In this document: piece by piece, positions 1 through 6,291 of the stretch | Layout: each line of letters opens with the position of its first letter | Numbering within the stretch: the first letter of the stretch is position 1 | Source: CAZZGX01 sp964653715 | GTDB taxonomy: Bacteria; Patescibacteriota; Minisyncoccia; Ryanbacterales; GWA2-47-10b | Direction: 5' to 3' | DNA: 9,379 nt | Assembly (NCBI GenBank): GCA_964653715.1 | Contig: CAZZGX010000044.1 | Location: 1 to 9,379 of the forward strand | The notes under the pieces: generated by a model | Database searches by the model: none | Seen by the model: the letters and a program-made list of their open reading frames with translations, nothing else | What the model was told of the DNA's origin: nothing | Translations under genes and position numbers: made by a program

Positions 1-817
1 CGGGATTAAGCGATCGGTGTGCTACACTGGCAAGCTCCTGATTTTTCGCATCGGGGAGGGTGTGAATGATGTTTACAGCCAACGCTGCGTCGTAATTTGA
101 TCCAATCTCATTTGTCAAGAAATCGCGTACTTCGAATTTCACGCGAGCTCCCATTGCATGTTCTTTGATAGCGGCCTCAGCGTATTGTTCAGCAAGTGCG
201 AAGTCGACAACGTTAGCCGAGAGCGAGGGATGCGCCTTACAGTATTCAATTGCATAGAGTCCATGCATACCGCCGAGGTCAACTAATTTTTTTGCATGTT
301 TGCCGAGAGGGGCAAGGCGGAGGACTTCAGTGGCGCTTCGCTTTGCGAGGTCGAGCATCGCGCTATTGAACAGGTCCCACTCTTCCCGCGTGAGCTTGTT
401 TGGGTCGCTATGTACTGGTCCGCCTCGTTTCAGATTCTCTTCGAGTTTTGATAAACGAGGGAAAGCAAAATCGGCATCAAATGCGATCAGGCTTTTCATC
501 GATGCTGGAGAGTCGGAGCCAAAAAACCGCACTCCCCGTTTTGAGAGTTTGTATATATCACTGCCGATCTTTTCAAGATAACCAAGCGCGATTAAGCAAT
601 CGAGAAATGGTATGGCTCCATTCTTACTGATCTTAGAACCCGAAGCGATTTCCTCAAGCGATTTTGGGCCGCTACTCAGAAGGTCGAAAACTCCGAGCTT
701 AACAGCAACCTGTAATGATCTACCAGCTACAACATTGGTAAGCGAGTCGATCAGGGGATGCGGAATAATATTTAGGCGAAGCAGTATTTTTTCAATCACC
801 GTAAATCTAAAAATCAT
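1..817 (-). CDS. SAM-dependent O-methyltransferase-like protein, C-terminus cut by window edge
   Basis: On the minus strand 272 codons are open from ATG at 817 to the window edge, without a stop. The order fits the Methyltransf_2 (PF00891, hydroxyindole/caffeate O-methyltransferase) family. Residues about 20-95 form a helical winged-helix dimerisation domain (SLQVAVKLGVFDLL, then GYLEKIGSDIYKLSKRG). A Rossmann domain follows, with SAM motif I LVDLGGMHG at about 178-186 and the acidic strand end VVDF at 203-206. NIIHTLPDA at 249-257 is where the family has its LHDWxDE motif, so His252 is the candidate catalytic base. Motif I has Met-His where Gly-Gly is more usual. The start has no good Shine-Dalgarno; an in-frame GTG seven codons into the protein is an alternative. 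The gene is divergent from the histidine kinase across 89 bases. The substrate cannot be read from sequence. A role in tailoring the nearby peptide is possible but unsupported. Confidence 0.85.
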   Translation of the reverse strand, partial: MIFRFTVIEKILLRLNIIPHPLIDSLTNVVAGRSLQVAVKLGVFDLLSSGPKSLEEIASGSKISKNGAIPFLDCLIALGYLEKIGSDIYKLSKRGVRFFGSDSPASMKSLIAFDADFAFPRLSKLEENLKRGGPVHSDPNKLTREEWDLFNSAMLDLAKRSATEVLRLAPLGKHAKKLVDLGGMHGLYAIEYCKAHPSLSANVVDFALAEQYAEAAIKEHAMGARVKFEVRDFLTNEIGSNYDAALAVNIIHTLPDAKNQELASVAHRSLNP

Positions 818-849
818 GGGTAAAGTGAAATAGATTCTTACTTAAGGAT

Positions 850-855
850 ATTATA
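850..855 (-). promoter_or_regulatory. -10 box of the methyltransferase gene
   Basis: A perfect TATAAT on the minus strand lies 32 bases upstream of the methyltransferase ATG, giving a leader of roughly 26 nt. The -35 position (about 873-878, TACCGT) is a poor match, so this promoter may need an activator or be weak. Confidence 0.45.
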
Positions 856-876
856 CAATATATAAGTGTAATACGG

Positions 877-882
877 TATACT
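877..882 (+). promoter_or_regulatory. Candidate -10 box of the histidine kinase gene
   Basis: TATACT at 877-882 would start transcription near 889, about 18 nt before the ATG at 907. No clear TTGACA lies 16-18 bases upstream. The two divergent -10 boxes sit within 33 bases of each other, so the two genes may compete for or share control. A start near 889 also argues against the GTG at 883 as the kinase start codon. Confidence 0.35.
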
Positions 883-906
883 GTGAGAGTATCCTGTAAA
901 GATCAT

Positions 907-2544
907 ATGGAAACTCTTACGACGCTTAGGTCTACGTGGTTAATAGGGGTGCTGGCTGTCAATATTTTTTTGGTGGTTGCGGTGTATAGAAGTAATCCGC
1001 GTAGCACTACCAATAAAACCTATGCTTTTCTTGGTGTCATAATCTCGTTATGGCTGGTTGCGGTATTTGCATCGCTCGATTCCCAATTTTTAAATTCTAG
1101 CTTAGCGTTGATCCGGTTGGCAGTTTCTCTTGCGATATCAATGAGCATGTTGTTTCTGCTCTTGGCTATCGTCATTCCTCATGACAAACTTCCGATCAAA
1201 AGAAGTACGTTTTTGGGGATTGTGTTTTTTAGCGTATTCTGCATGATCGTAGCAATCTCTCCTTACACATTCACGAATGTGGAAGTTATTGGCGGTTCTC
1301 CATATCCCGCACCAGGTCCTGGTATAGTGTTGTTCTCGCTGGTAACAACGACGTACAGTTTCCTTTCAGTTGTTATTTTATTAAAAAAACTACGGCGACT
1401 CGAAGGTGTCGAGCGGCAACAAATATTGTTTACGGTTGTGGGGATAGGCGGAATGCTCGGTCTTATTATTTTGGGCATTCTCATACCCGTCGTATTTTTT
1501 AAAGTGAATATAGGTGTTTCATTCGCACCCCTCTACACTTTGATATTTCTTAGCATGACTGCGTATGCCATCGTAAAACATCACTTATTTAATCTGAAAG
1601 TCATCGCCGCAGAGGCCCTTACAATCGTCATATGGATTTCGCTTCTATCGCGACTTGCTGTCTATAAATCTCTTGCGGATACCATCATTGATTCATTGAC
1701 CTTAATTATTACAGTCGTATTCGGAATCCTCCTCATCAAAAGCGTCCGCAAGGAAGTCGAACTGCGGGAGCAATTGCAGAAATTTTCGGAAGAATTGAAA
1801 GTAAAGAACGTGCAACTTGACGAATTGAGCCACTTTAAAACCCAGCTCTTGTCTATTGCTTCGCATCAGGTTAAGTCGCCGCTTGCGGCGATGAAGGGAT
1901 ATGTGGAGCTTGTGCTGGGGAATACCGGCGGGGCGTACGGGGAAATTAGCGACAAGACGCGGGAGACGCTCCAAAAAGTGCGGAGGTCGGCAGACGATTT
2001 GGTCGGGCTTATCAATACCTTGCTCGATGTGCGGAAAGTGGAAGAGGGGAAGATGGACTACCAGTTTGCGCCGACGGATGCGGTTGAACTTGTCTCGGGC
2101 ATTTTTGAGGGATTGAAGCCGCTCGCGGGCGAGCATAAGCTTGAGTTTACGCTCTCCGCGCCCGCAGAAAAAATAATGATTCAAGCCGATGCGACGAAAT
2201 TGAAGCAGGTGATTCAAAATATTATTGATAACGCGATTAAGTACACACCCGCCCCTTCGACGGACTCGGGACAAGCGGGGCGCGTGAATGTGGCGGTCGA
2301 GAAAAAGGAGGGCGTGGTGCGTGTGTCCGTGAAGGATTCCGGTCTTGGCATTCCCGCCGATCTCTTACCGCATCTTTTTGAAGAATTCGTGCGCGACGAA
2401 AAGGTGAAGGAAAAAATTTTGGGCACGGGACTCGGGCTCTATATTGCGCGGCGCATTGTGGAAGCCCACGGCGGGAAATTGTGGGCAGAAAGCGCTGGCG
2501 AAGGAAAGGGCTCGACGTTTTCAGTAATGTTGCCGATGATTTAA
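907..2544 (+). CDS. Multi-TM sensor histidine kinase
   Basis: This is a 545-aa membrane sensor kinase of a two-component system. The first ~285 residues hold about eight or nine hydrophobic segments resembling the HisKA_7TM sensor module. A short coiled linker (KEVELREQLQKFSEELKVK) follows. The HisKA dimerisation helix carries the phospho-acceptor His at about residue 320 in ASHQVKSPLAA; the usual form is SHELRTPL. The HATPase_c domain shows the N-box QNIIDNAIKYTP (~436-447), the G1 box VKDSGLGIP, the F-box LFEEF and the G2 box GTGLGLYIARR (~506). It ends in GKGSTFSVMLPMI. No PAS or HAMP domain and no neighbouring response regulator are seen, so the signal and partner are unknown. I prefer ATG 907; GTG 883 would add eight residues but lies upstream of the likely transcription start. 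A short palindrome has entered the ATPase domain in frame, and the 3' half is visibly richer in G+C than the 5' half. Confidence 0.92.
   Translation: METLTTLRSTWLIGVLAVNIFLVVAVYRSNPRSTTNKTYAFLGVIISLWLVAVFASLDSQFLNSSLALIRLAVSLAISMSMLFLLLAIVIPHDKLPIKRSTFLGIVFFSVFCMIVAISPYTFTNVEVIGGSPYPAPGPGIVLFSLVTTTYSFLSVVILLKKLRRLEGVERQQILFTVVGIGGMLGLIILGILIPVVFFKVNIGVSFAPLYTLIFLSMTAYAIVKHHLFNLKVIAAEALTIVIWISLLSRLAVYKSLADTIIDSLTLIITVVFGILLIKSVRKEVELREQLQKFSEELKVKNVQLDELSHFKTQLLSIASHQVKSPLAAMKGYVELVLGNTGGAYGEISDKTRETLQKVRRSADDLVGLINTLLDVRKVEEGKMDYQFAPTDAVELVSGIFEGLKPLAGEHKLEFTLSAPAEKIMIQADATKLKQVIQNIIDNAIKYTPAPSTDSGQAGRVNVAVEKKEGVVRVSVKDSGLGIPADLLPHLFEEFVRDEKVKEKILGTGLGLYIARRIVEAHGGKLWAESAGEGKGSTFSVMLPMI
2250..2282 (+). 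repeat. In-frame palindromic insert inside the kinase ATPase domain
   Basis: CGCCCC (2250-2255) and GGGGCG (2277-2282) are perfect inverted arms around a 21-base core beginning TTCGACGGACTCGGG. Translated in frame it adds roughly PAPSTDSGQAGR between the N-box helix (IKYTP) and the strand VNVAVEKKEG, a loop position in HATPase folds. The look matches the short palindromic repeats scattered through many bacterial genomes, some of which tolerate protein-coding positions. The family assignment is from memory of such repeats, not from a search. Confidence 0.55.
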
Positions 2545-2550
2545 TCGCCA

Positions 2551-2584
2551 AACATTCCAACATTCTTCAGAATGTTGGAATGTT
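2551..2584 (+). terminator. Long hairpin after the histidine kinase, possible terminator
   Basis: A 15-bp perfect stem (2551-2565 with 2570-2584) with a 4-nt apex begins seven bases after the kinase stop. The first run of T residues comes only at 2594-2599, about nine bases beyond the stem. It is therefore not a textbook intrinsic terminator and may instead protect the mRNA 3' end. The arms contain a short internal repeat of CATTC. A near-identical copy sits at 8102-8135 behind another kinase fragment. Confidence 0.55.
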
Positions 2585-2635
2585 GGTGTATGATTTTTTG
2601 TGGAGATGAAAATTTCGTCGTAGGTTTTTAACCCA

Positions 2636-3112
2636 ATGCCAAAATTAAAAGTGCTAAAACAAAAAGATAGCGAGGCGTGCGGCCCGGCTTGTATCAAAAT
2701 GATAGCTGACTATTTTGAGTTGCCGATTTCGCTAAACCAGATCGGAAAGATTTCTGAATATAAAAAAAGAGGCGGTCTATCAAATAAGGACCTTGTAGAA
2801 ACATTTAGAAAACTGGGGCTTGAAGTGCGAACACGTAAAAATGCGAAATGGAGTGATCTAAAAAAATATAATACGCCCCATAATGTCATCGTAGTGTCTT
2901 GGATGATGAGCGGCTACATTGGACACTTTAGTCTGCTTGAAAAAGCGACAGCGAGCCATATCTATCTTGCTGATCCCGCGAAGGGAAAAATCACGAAACT
3001 TGTTAAAATTATCTTTCTGCGACTATGGCTTGATTATGATGATAAGTGGTTTCCTGTGAGAAATGCAGATATCCAATTGCGTTGGATGGCCATAGTTAGT
3101 AGAAAAAAATAA
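2636..3112 (+). CDS. Stand-alone C39-like papain-fold cysteine peptidase
   Basis: The 158-aa protein has the signature of the C39 peptidase family, which in bacteriocin systems removes leader peptides. Gln9 (oxyanion-hole position) and Cys15 lie in LKQKDSEACGPACIKMIADYF-type context, with the expected CGPAC. His97 is in GYIGHFSLL and Asp113 in IYLADPAKG, completing a plausible Cys-His-Asp set. The usual C39 domain is fused to an ABC exporter; here no membrane or ABC segment exists and no signal peptide is seen, so it would act in the cytoplasm. The start is ATG 2636, with only a weak upstream GTAGG. The stop at 3110-3112 overlaps the start of a kinase-tail fragment, so the gene's 3' end may lie at a recombination junction. 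It could process the nearby RiPP precursor, but that peptide has no double-Gly motif. A general housekeeping C39-like protein is the alternative. Confidence 0.75.
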   Translation: MPKLKVLKQKDSEACGPACIKMIADYFELPISLNQIGKISEYKKRGGLSNKDLVETFRKLGLEVRTRKNAKWSDLKKYNTPHNVIVVSWMMSGYIGHFSLLEKATASHIYLADPAKGKITKLVKIIFLRLWLDYDDKWFPVRNADIQLRWMAIVSRKK

Positions 3113-3237
3113 TCGAAGCGCACGGCGGAAAACTCTGGGCGGAGTCCCTAGGGGAGGGGAAAGGATCAAAGTTTTTCATCCGGTTGGGGGTTGTTTCGGG
3201 TCATGGACAAGAAGCTCTCGAGTCTGGTTCGCGATGA
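3103..3237 (+). pseudogene. Histidine kinase C-terminal fragment (tail 1)
   Basis: In a frame different from the C39 gene, 3103-3237 reads KKIIEAHGGKLWAES, then LGEGKGSKFFIRLG, then a non-homologous end to TGA. This is the end of a HATPase_c domain from just after the G2 box. Upstream in this frame a TAG stands at 3100-3102, so nothing can translate it as part of a kinase. Twenty-two bases from 3113 are identical to the corresponding part of the fragment at 7397. It is a relic, not a gene. Confidence 0.75.
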
Positions 3238-3296
3238 TATTTCGTTAAGTTGCCAATTATATGATTAATATTTCTTCTTCGCCATCAGCGCAAAGA

Positions 3297-3324
3297 TTGA
3301 CATTTTACAAGTAGCCTGTAAATT
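3297..3324 (+). promoter_or_regulatory. Promoter with dyad operator in the spacer
   Basis: A consensus TTGACA (3297-3302) and TAAATT (3319-3324) are separated by 16 bases. The spacer and -10 box carry a perfect inverted repeat, TTTACA-N7-TGTAAA (3304-3322), where a repressor dimer would block RNA polymerase. Transcription would start near 3331 and reach the 58-aa gene and the terminator at 3588. The dyad may also simply be chance in AT-rich DNA. Confidence 0.5.
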
Positions 3325-3390
3325 ATTCACTGTGAGCTATCAGTATTGGCTGGTTAGTTCTTTTCTAATCAAACTTTGCCCACTAGATCT

Positions 3391-3567
3391 ATGAAAGAAT
3401 TTTCCGAATTGTTCATGAAAAGGCGGTTAATGCAACGAAAGTCCATGGGACGCGCTAAAGAAATCGAAACCCTTCAGAAAGAATACGATGGATGCACCTC
3501 GCCAAAACTTAAGAGGACATTGTTTCAGCGAATCGATGAGTTGAAGATGAAACCACTCGATTTGTGA
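3391..3567 (+). CDS. Small basic helical protein, unknown
   Basis: The 58-aa frame from ATG 3391 lies exactly between a good promoter (3297-3324) and a strong terminator (3588-3622), the best reason to believe it is a gene. It is charged and predicted mostly helical (MKEFSELFMKRRLMQRKS, then KEIETLQKEYDGCTSPKLKR, ending MKPLDL). It has no signal peptide or membrane segment and no family that I recognise. An upstream TTG (3376) would add five residues; neither start has a clear Shine-Dalgarno. It sits just before the RiPP synthetase, so a small regulator or even a second substrate peptide (note the cyclisable run GCTS) can be imagined, but nothing shows either. Confidence 0.5.
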   Translation: MKEFSELFMKRRLMQRKSMGRAKEIETLQKEYDGCTSPKLKRTLFQRIDELKMKPLDL

Positions 3568-3587
3568 GTGCGACTCTATTTCAAATG

Positions 3588-3622
3588 AAGAGGGGAGATA
3601 CATATCTGCCCTCTTTTTCTTT
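3588..3622 (+). terminator. Strong intrinsic terminator after the 58-aa gene
   Basis: AAGAGGG (3588-3594) pairs with CCCTCTT (3609-3615), continues after one mismatch with AGAT/ATCT, and runs directly into a T-rich tract (TTTTTCTTTT). It closes the 58-aa unit and separates it from the YcaO gene, which therefore needs its own promoter. Confidence 0.8.
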
Positions 3623-3650
3623 TCCTTTTAGCTATTTGGAGGTTTCTTTT

Positions 3651-3680
3651 TATACTCTATTTGATGAATATACCATCAAA
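3651..3680 (+). promoter_or_regulatory. Candidate promoter and dyad upstream of the SagB-YcaO gene
   Basis: TATACT (3651-3656) is a good -10 box with only a weak -35 (TTTAGC around 3627). Immediately downstream, over the expected start point, is the inverted repeat TTTGATG-N7-CATCAAA (3660-3680). The spacing of the half-sites matches the dyad at 3304-3322, though the sequence differs. The remaining ~135 bases before the gene hold no clear ORF and would be a 5' leader. Confidence 0.35.
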
Positions 3681-3816
3681 AACTCTGGCGTCGTCCTCCT
3701 GATTACGGGCATCCCAGTGCCGGGAGCGAATGCTGGATCCTCTTGCACACCTGAACAACTTGTGGTAATTTATCGGCAGAAACAAACTAACTTTAACAAT
3801 AAAATAAGGAATAGCG

Positions 3817-6069
3817 ATGAAAACAAGCAAGATTAAACCTATTGTCGTAAGCCCATATTGGCAACGAGGAAAATTAACTTTCTTCTACTGCCATAGCGAG
3901 ATATTAGAAGTGACCGTTCCGCGACCACTTCTCAATCAGCTAGTGCAATTATGTGATGGGCAACGGACCCGAGAGGAAGTGATCAATACGTTGGGTAAAA
4001 GCTGGGACAAGGAATCTGTGACAGGACTCATCAAGTCTCTGGAACAGAACAAAATCATATGCGACGCCTCTTCTGTCGGAGATTATTTCTGGCATTTTGT
4101 AAGCAACCCAACGTTGTTTGCCCGCGAATTAAGCAATGAAGAGATACTGCGACTGGTAGATAAGGCTGGCAAGAGGAACATAGTGGGTCCGGCCGGAATT
4201 CAAATCCCTGTCAAATCTAGTCACCTGCATGAACTCATTGAGCGCCGCCGCTCAATCCGCGCTTTCTCATGTGACACAGTAAACATGGAAGGGATCGCAC
4301 AAATGCTATGGGCCGGATACGGAATAGTCGGAAGTCCGCATCTGGTTGATGAGAACAGCCCCCAACGGATAAAAGTCTGGCAGGCGCATAAATTCATTAG
4401 ACATGCGGTACCATCAGCAGGCGCGCTCTACCCGATACGATTGTCGCTTGTACTGCTTCGTTCTGTTGGAAGACACGAAGTGGGCATATACGATGTTCTT
4501 TTCAGAGAGCACGGTATGATAGAACTCGTGCCGATGGAGAAGGACTTATTCCGCGTACTCCGTTCGTTCGCCGACCACACTATTTGCAACAATGCACAGG
4601 GTGTAATCGTCGTCAGCGGTTCATTCCAGCTATCGGGAGAAAAATACGGGAATAGATCATTTTTGTATGTTCCGATTGAGGCAGGCCATGTAGCTCAAAA
4701 CATTCATTTGTCGGCAGTAGAAAGCGGGATCGGGACGGTAGAAATCGGCGGCTTTTTAGAAGAGCCCATGAAAAAAGCTCTCAGATTGCCTTCTAGCTTC
4801 TGGCCGTTTACAACAATCCTCTTTGGTTACCCAGATACCTCGACTTCAGGGAAAGAAAATGTGGCAAAAAACCTAGAATTAAGATGGGCGCCTCCGGCCA
4901 TTGGTTCGTACGAACTGCCTTTCTCGATGGTATTTGCTCGACCACAGGGTAAGGTATCTCGCGATTTGGCATGCGGACGAGCAAAGGATCCTCATACGGC
5001 GCTTGTAAAAGCTGTTTCCGAGACACACGAGTGGGATGCGTGCGGACAGATTCCCACAAACCTTATTCGGGCTTCTTTCGGGGAGCTTGAGGGGGCGATT
5101 GATCCACGAATAATTGTTCGTTACCACGAGCTACAGTATCAGATGAGGCAATTCCCGCTGAAACCGTTCGATGAAAAGCGCAGGTATTCTTGGGTTGAAG
5201 GAAGTAATTCGTTTACCGGCAAAAAAATCTATATTCTTGCCGACTGCGTTTATTTCCCATATACCCCCCATACTCCGCGTTACACTATGGCCAATTCATC
5301 AGGCACAGCAGCGAATCCTGATAAAAACGAAGCAGTAAGGCATGCGGTTCTTGAATTGGTTGAGCGTGATGCCTTTATGATCGTCTGGCTTAACAGACTC
5401 GAAATGCCGCGCATATCTGGTAAGAGTTTGCCGGGGTGGGCGCAAAAAAGAATCGATGGGTTGAAGAAAGTGGGATTTAGAGTGGCCGTAAAGGACTTCA
5501 CTCTTGATCTCGCACCGGTTGTATTCGTGTTCGCGCAAAACGAAGTACTACCTATGACCACTTGCTCCGCATGTTCATCTTTTGATGTCACGCGGGCACT
5601 TGAACACGCACTGGAAGAGGTTGAGGCGGCAATTTATTGCCGCCTGAGAAATCCGACAGTGAAATCAATTCGCCCCAAGGATGTGAGGCGAACATACCAT
5701 CACGGTGATCTGTATGGACAACAGAAGTACTTCCGCCAAGCCGACTTCTTAGCAGATGGAGGCAAGGTGTTGAGATTTACTGGTGTCGCTAAAAATGCTC
5801 CAAGAACATGGGAAGAATTACTGGAGCACTTTGAAGCAATGAAGTTGCCGCTCTTAACGGTCAGTCTGGGTCAAAGTGACCAACACATTGAAATAACAGA
5901 GCTGAACATTGTAAAAGTATTTATTCCTGGTACAATACCCATGTGTTTTGGTTACGGATTGGAGCCTCGCGGTATGGAGAGAATATACACTCTTCCAACC
6001 CGTCTTGGTTTCAGGACAGCTCCGCCGAAGTACGGCGAGCTTACGAGATTTCCTCATCCGTACACCTAA
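3817..6069 (+). CDS. RRE-SagB-YcaO fusion: azol(in)e RiPP synthetase
   Basis: This 750-aa protein joins three RiPP modules. Residues ~1-90 look like a PqqD-like leader-binding domain (PRPLLNQLVQLCDGQRTREE, then a helical half ending NKIICD). Residues ~128-340 are a SagB-type FMN nitroreductase fold: IERRRSIRAFS, HAVPSAGALYPI, YVPIEAGHVAQNIHL, GIGTVEIGGF. Residues ~370-750 are a YcaO ATP-dependent cyclodehydratase: ACGRAKDPHTALVKAVSETHE (386-405), NSSGTAANP, LELVERDA (512-519), RALEHALEEVE. The end, FPHPYT, resembles the Pro-rich C-terminus of azoline-forming YcaO proteins. In known pathways YcaO activates the backbone amide with ATP and cyclises Cys, Ser or Thr, and SagB oxidises azolines to azoles. 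The start ATG has AAGGA six bases upstream. No separate E1-like or Ocin-ThiF partner is seen, so the N-terminal domain may replace it. Domain calls are firm; the product is inferred. A candidate precursor gene follows after 23 bases. Confidence 0.93.
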   Translation: MKTSKIKPIVVSPYWQRGKLTFFYCHSEILEVTVPRPLLNQLVQLCDGQRTREEVINTLGKSWDKESVTGLIKSLEQNKIICDASSVGDYFWHFVSNPTLFARELSNEEILRLVDKAGKRNIVGPAGIQIPVKSSHLHELIERRRSIRAFSCDTVNMEGIAQMLWAGYGIVGSPHLVDENSPQRIKVWQAHKFIRHAVPSAGALYPIRLSLVLLRSVGRHEVGIYDVLFREHGMIELVPMEKDLFRVLRSFADHTICNNAQGVIVVSGSFQLSGEKYGNRSFLYVPIEAGHVAQNIHLSAVESGIGTVEIGGFLEEPMKKALRLPSSFWPFTTILFGYPDTSTSGKENVAKNLELRWAPPAIGSYELPFSMVFARPQGKVSRDLACGRAKDPHTALVKAVSETHEWDACGQIPTNLIRASFGELEGAIDPRIIVRYHELQYQMRQFPLKPFDEKRRYSWVEGSNSFTGKKIYILADCVYFPYTPHTPRYTMANSSGTAANPDKNEAVRHAVLELVERDAFMIVWLNRLEMPRISGKSLPGWAQKRIDGLKKVGFRVAVKDFTLDLAPVVFVFAQNEVLPMTTCSACSSFDVTRALEHALEEVEAAIYCRLRNPTVKSIRPKDVRRTYHHGDLYGQQKYFRQADFLADGGKVLRFTGVAKNAPRTWEELLEHFEAMKLPLLTVSLGQSDQHIEITELNIVKVFIPGTIPMCFGYGLEPRGMERIYTLPTRLGFRTAPPKYGELTRFPHPYT

Positions 6070-6092
6070 ACAAAACAGGAAGAGAGCAGACG

Positions 6093-6224
6093 ATGAAAAA
6101 CGTCGCAAAAAAGAGACCGAAGAGGTTCTCTTGGTCGGTCAAAGTCCAACCGCGTGTCAATCAAGCGGTGGCGATGAAGAGCAGCGACTCTTCAAGCGGC
6201 AGTGCACAAAGCAAAGACGGGTGA
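6093..6224 (+). CDS. Candidate RiPP precursor peptide, Ser-rich and Cys-free
   Basis: The 43-codon gene starts at ATG 6093 with purine-rich AGGAAGAGAG upstream and lies 23 bases after the synthetase stop, in the same transcription unit. The first ~27 residues are basic (MKNVAKKRPKRFSWSVKV) and could be the leader. The tail SSDSSSGSAQSKDG holds seven Ser if counted from residue 30, two Gly, and no Cys or Thr. If it is the substrate, YcaO/SagB would yield oxazolines or oxazoles only. Three consecutive in-frame stops (TGA TAA TAG, 6222-6230) and a terminator at 6264 close the unit. Other frames in this stretch are longer but overlap the synthetase end and lack a start site of this quality. I recognise no family. 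It could also be a small basic nucleic-acid-binding protein; position is the main argument for a precursor. Confidence 0.65.
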   Translation: MKNVAKKRPKRFSWSVKVQPRVNQAVAMKSSDSSSGSAQSKDG

Positions 6225-6235
6225 TAATAGCCCGC

Positions 6236-6252
6236 TGGTCAGGAACTGACCA
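6236..6252 (+). other. Small hairpin behind the triple stop
   Basis: TGGTCA (6236-6241) and TGACCA (6247-6252) form a 6-bp stem with loop GGAAC, between the precursor stops and the terminator. It may stabilise the 3' end of the short message or be incidental. Confidence 0.35.
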
Positions 6253-6263
6253 ACCACATCACA

Positions 6264-6291
6264 CCCCGAACCAAAGTGGTTCGGGGTTTTT
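6264..6291 (+). terminator. Strong intrinsic terminator of the RiPP unit
   Basis: CCCCGAACC (6264-6272) and GGTTCGGGG (6278-6286) make a 9-bp GC-rich perfect stem with a 5-nt loop followed by TTTTT. It ends one base before the stop codon of the convergent protease gene. On the minus strand the stem lacks a T tract, so it would stop that gene's transcript less efficiently. Confidence 0.9.

Noticed and set aside
300..833. Three plus-strand frames opposite the methyltransferase
   Set aside because: They are antisense to a minus-strand frame with clear methyltransferase motifs and have Arg/Ser-rich low-information translations.
3664..3702. 13-codon frame MNIPSKTLASSSS-like before the synthetase
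   Set aside because: Overlaps the dyad at 3660-3680; the nearest GGAGG (3638) is too far from its ATG. Too short to support.
3564..3836. 90-codon frame from GTG 3564 with a possible peptide GIPVPGANAGSSCTPEQ
   Set aside because: It runs straight through the strong terminator at 3588-3622 and the promoter-like region, has no Shine-Dalgarno and ends inside the synthetase start. The lower half was considered as a second precursor but has no start of its own.
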